From the NCBI RefSeq assembly GCF_052118625.1, contig NZ_JBQKGW010000003.1:62001-126000 (forward strand): 64,000 bases of DNA, in the 5' to 3' direction. Origin of the DNA: Porcincola sp945869225. Lineage in GTDB: Bacteria; Bacillota; Clostridia; Lachnospirales; Lachnospiraceae. Below are positions 63,727 to 64,000 of the stretch, piece after piece; position 1 is the first letter of the stretch, and the number at the start of each line of letters is the position of its first letter. The translations under genes and the position numbers were made by a program. The notes beneath the pieces are model-generated. The model searched no databases and was not told the origin of the DNA. It saw only the letters and a program-made list of their open reading frames with translations.

Positions 63727-63754
63727 ATTTTACCATGAAGGGGGAAATGGTCAA
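63727..63754 (-). promoter_or_regulatory. Promoter TTGACC-16-TAAAAT for prs
   Basis: On the minus strand TTGACC (63749-63754) and TAAAAT (63727-63732) are spaced by 16 bases, immediately after the dnaC stop, giving a leader of about 140 bases. Confidence 0.6.
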
Positions 63755-63759
63755 GTGTG

Positions 63760-64000
63760 TCACAGGTTGTCTGCCATCCGTTTCTGAATCCGGATATCTC
63801 TTCCGAAGAGGTTCAGCAGCTGGAAATTCTCCAGAATCCGCGACATGATGCGCGGCGAATAGATATCCGACAGCTCCTGAGGGGAGAGGTTCGTCGATAT
63901 GATGATGCCTTTCCCGGCGCTGAGCCTTCCGTTCAGCATTCCGAAGAATTCACTCTTGGTGAAATCGTTCGGCAGTTCGGTTCCGAGGTCGTCGATGATC
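63760..64000 (-). CDS. dnaC: DnaC/DnaI-type helicase loader ATPase, C-terminal part
   Basis: The last 79 residues of a gene that enters from beyond the right edge. The visible part has Walker B IIDDLGTE, the sensor-1 region GIIISTNLSPQEL, and the arginine-finger region YSPRIMSRILENFQLLNLFGRDIR typical of DnaC-like AAA+ loaders. These load the replicative helicase DnaB at the origin. The stop is the TGA complement at 63760-63762; the start is outside the window. Confidence 0.85.
   Translation of the reverse strand, partial: IIDDLGTELPNDFTKSEFFGMLNGRLSAGKGIIISTNLSPQELSDIYSPRIMSRILENFQLLNLFGRDIRIQKRMADNL

Overview
The window reads as a chromosomal segment of a GC-rich, low-GC-phylum (Firmicutes/Clostridia) bacterium, most likely an anaerobe of the Lachnospiraceae type. 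Signs are strong AGGAGG-type ribosome binding sites, many TTG and GTG starts, TTGxxx-17-TATxxT promoters, Rho-independent terminators, an RFN/FMN riboswitch on ribU, the rqcP-divIC-tilS-hpt-ftsH and pth-mfd-prsA blocks, YhaO/YhaN, and split AICAR transformylase / PurO-type IMP cyclohydrolase. Species cannot be fixed from the sequence. The sporulation genes that usually sit inside these conserved blocks (yabP, yabQ, spoIIE, spoVT) are absent, which fits a non-sporulating lineage.

Layout. 1-4.2 kb: end of an XpaC-family gene, telA, and a zinc-ribbon multipass membrane protein. 4.4-9.0 kb: two L,D-transpeptidases and a HAD phosphatase. 9.2-13.5 kb: an ArsR-like regulator with a lysine-rich tail, citrate synthase, 6-phosphofructokinase and a SpoU-type RNA methyltransferase. 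13.5-20.6 kb: a visibly AT-richer sugar locus, with a LacI regulator divergent from an oxidoreductase, a TIM-barrel isomerase/epimerase and a single-permease RbsABC-type importer. 20.7-26.2 kb: a third L,D-transpeptidase with Ig-like domains, FMN-riboswitch-ribU, a YbaK-type deacylase, a TPR lipoprotein and hflX. 26.3-32.6 kb: cold-shock protein, GH36 alpha-galactosidase, cca, hisS and hup. 32.8-47.7 kb: a long housekeeping run (rqcP, divIC, tilS, hpt, ftsH, a GH13 enzyme, murF, pth, mfd, a PrsA-like foldase). 47.7-56.5 kb: xpt, then a second sugar operon (RbsABC-type importer, PfkB kinase, class II aldolase, D-lyxose-isomerase-family enzyme), then mscL and deoC on the other strand. 56.6-64 kb: yhaO-yhaN, purO-purH(AICARFT), a long-form PRPP synthetase and the 3' end of a DnaC-type helicase loader.

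How the genes fit together. Two complete ABC sugar-uptake and catabolic cassettes are the accessory metabolic content. The second (importer, isomerase, kinase, aldolase) spells out a complete import-isomerise-phosphorylate-cleave route feeding triose phosphate to glycolysis. The first (importer, dehydrogenase, isomerase/epimerase, no kinase) suggests oxidation of a sugar or glycoside before processing. Both importers have substrate-binding proteins without a lipobox cysteine.

The most unusual signal is structural. Several genes (pfkA, the TPR lipoprotein gene, yhaN, murF, and in short form rqcP) have their 3' ends tandemly duplicated across the stop codon, ranging from a base-perfect 74-bp copy to decayed 42-bp and 62-bp copies. 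In-frame tandem repeats or low-complexity inserts also enlarge several conserved proteins (YhaN, the second L,D-transpeptidase, MurF, the PrsA-like foldase). Together this points to a genome with ongoing short tandem duplication that extends both proteins and post-stop regions. No tRNA, rRNA, CRISPR array, insertion sequence or prophage gene was seen.
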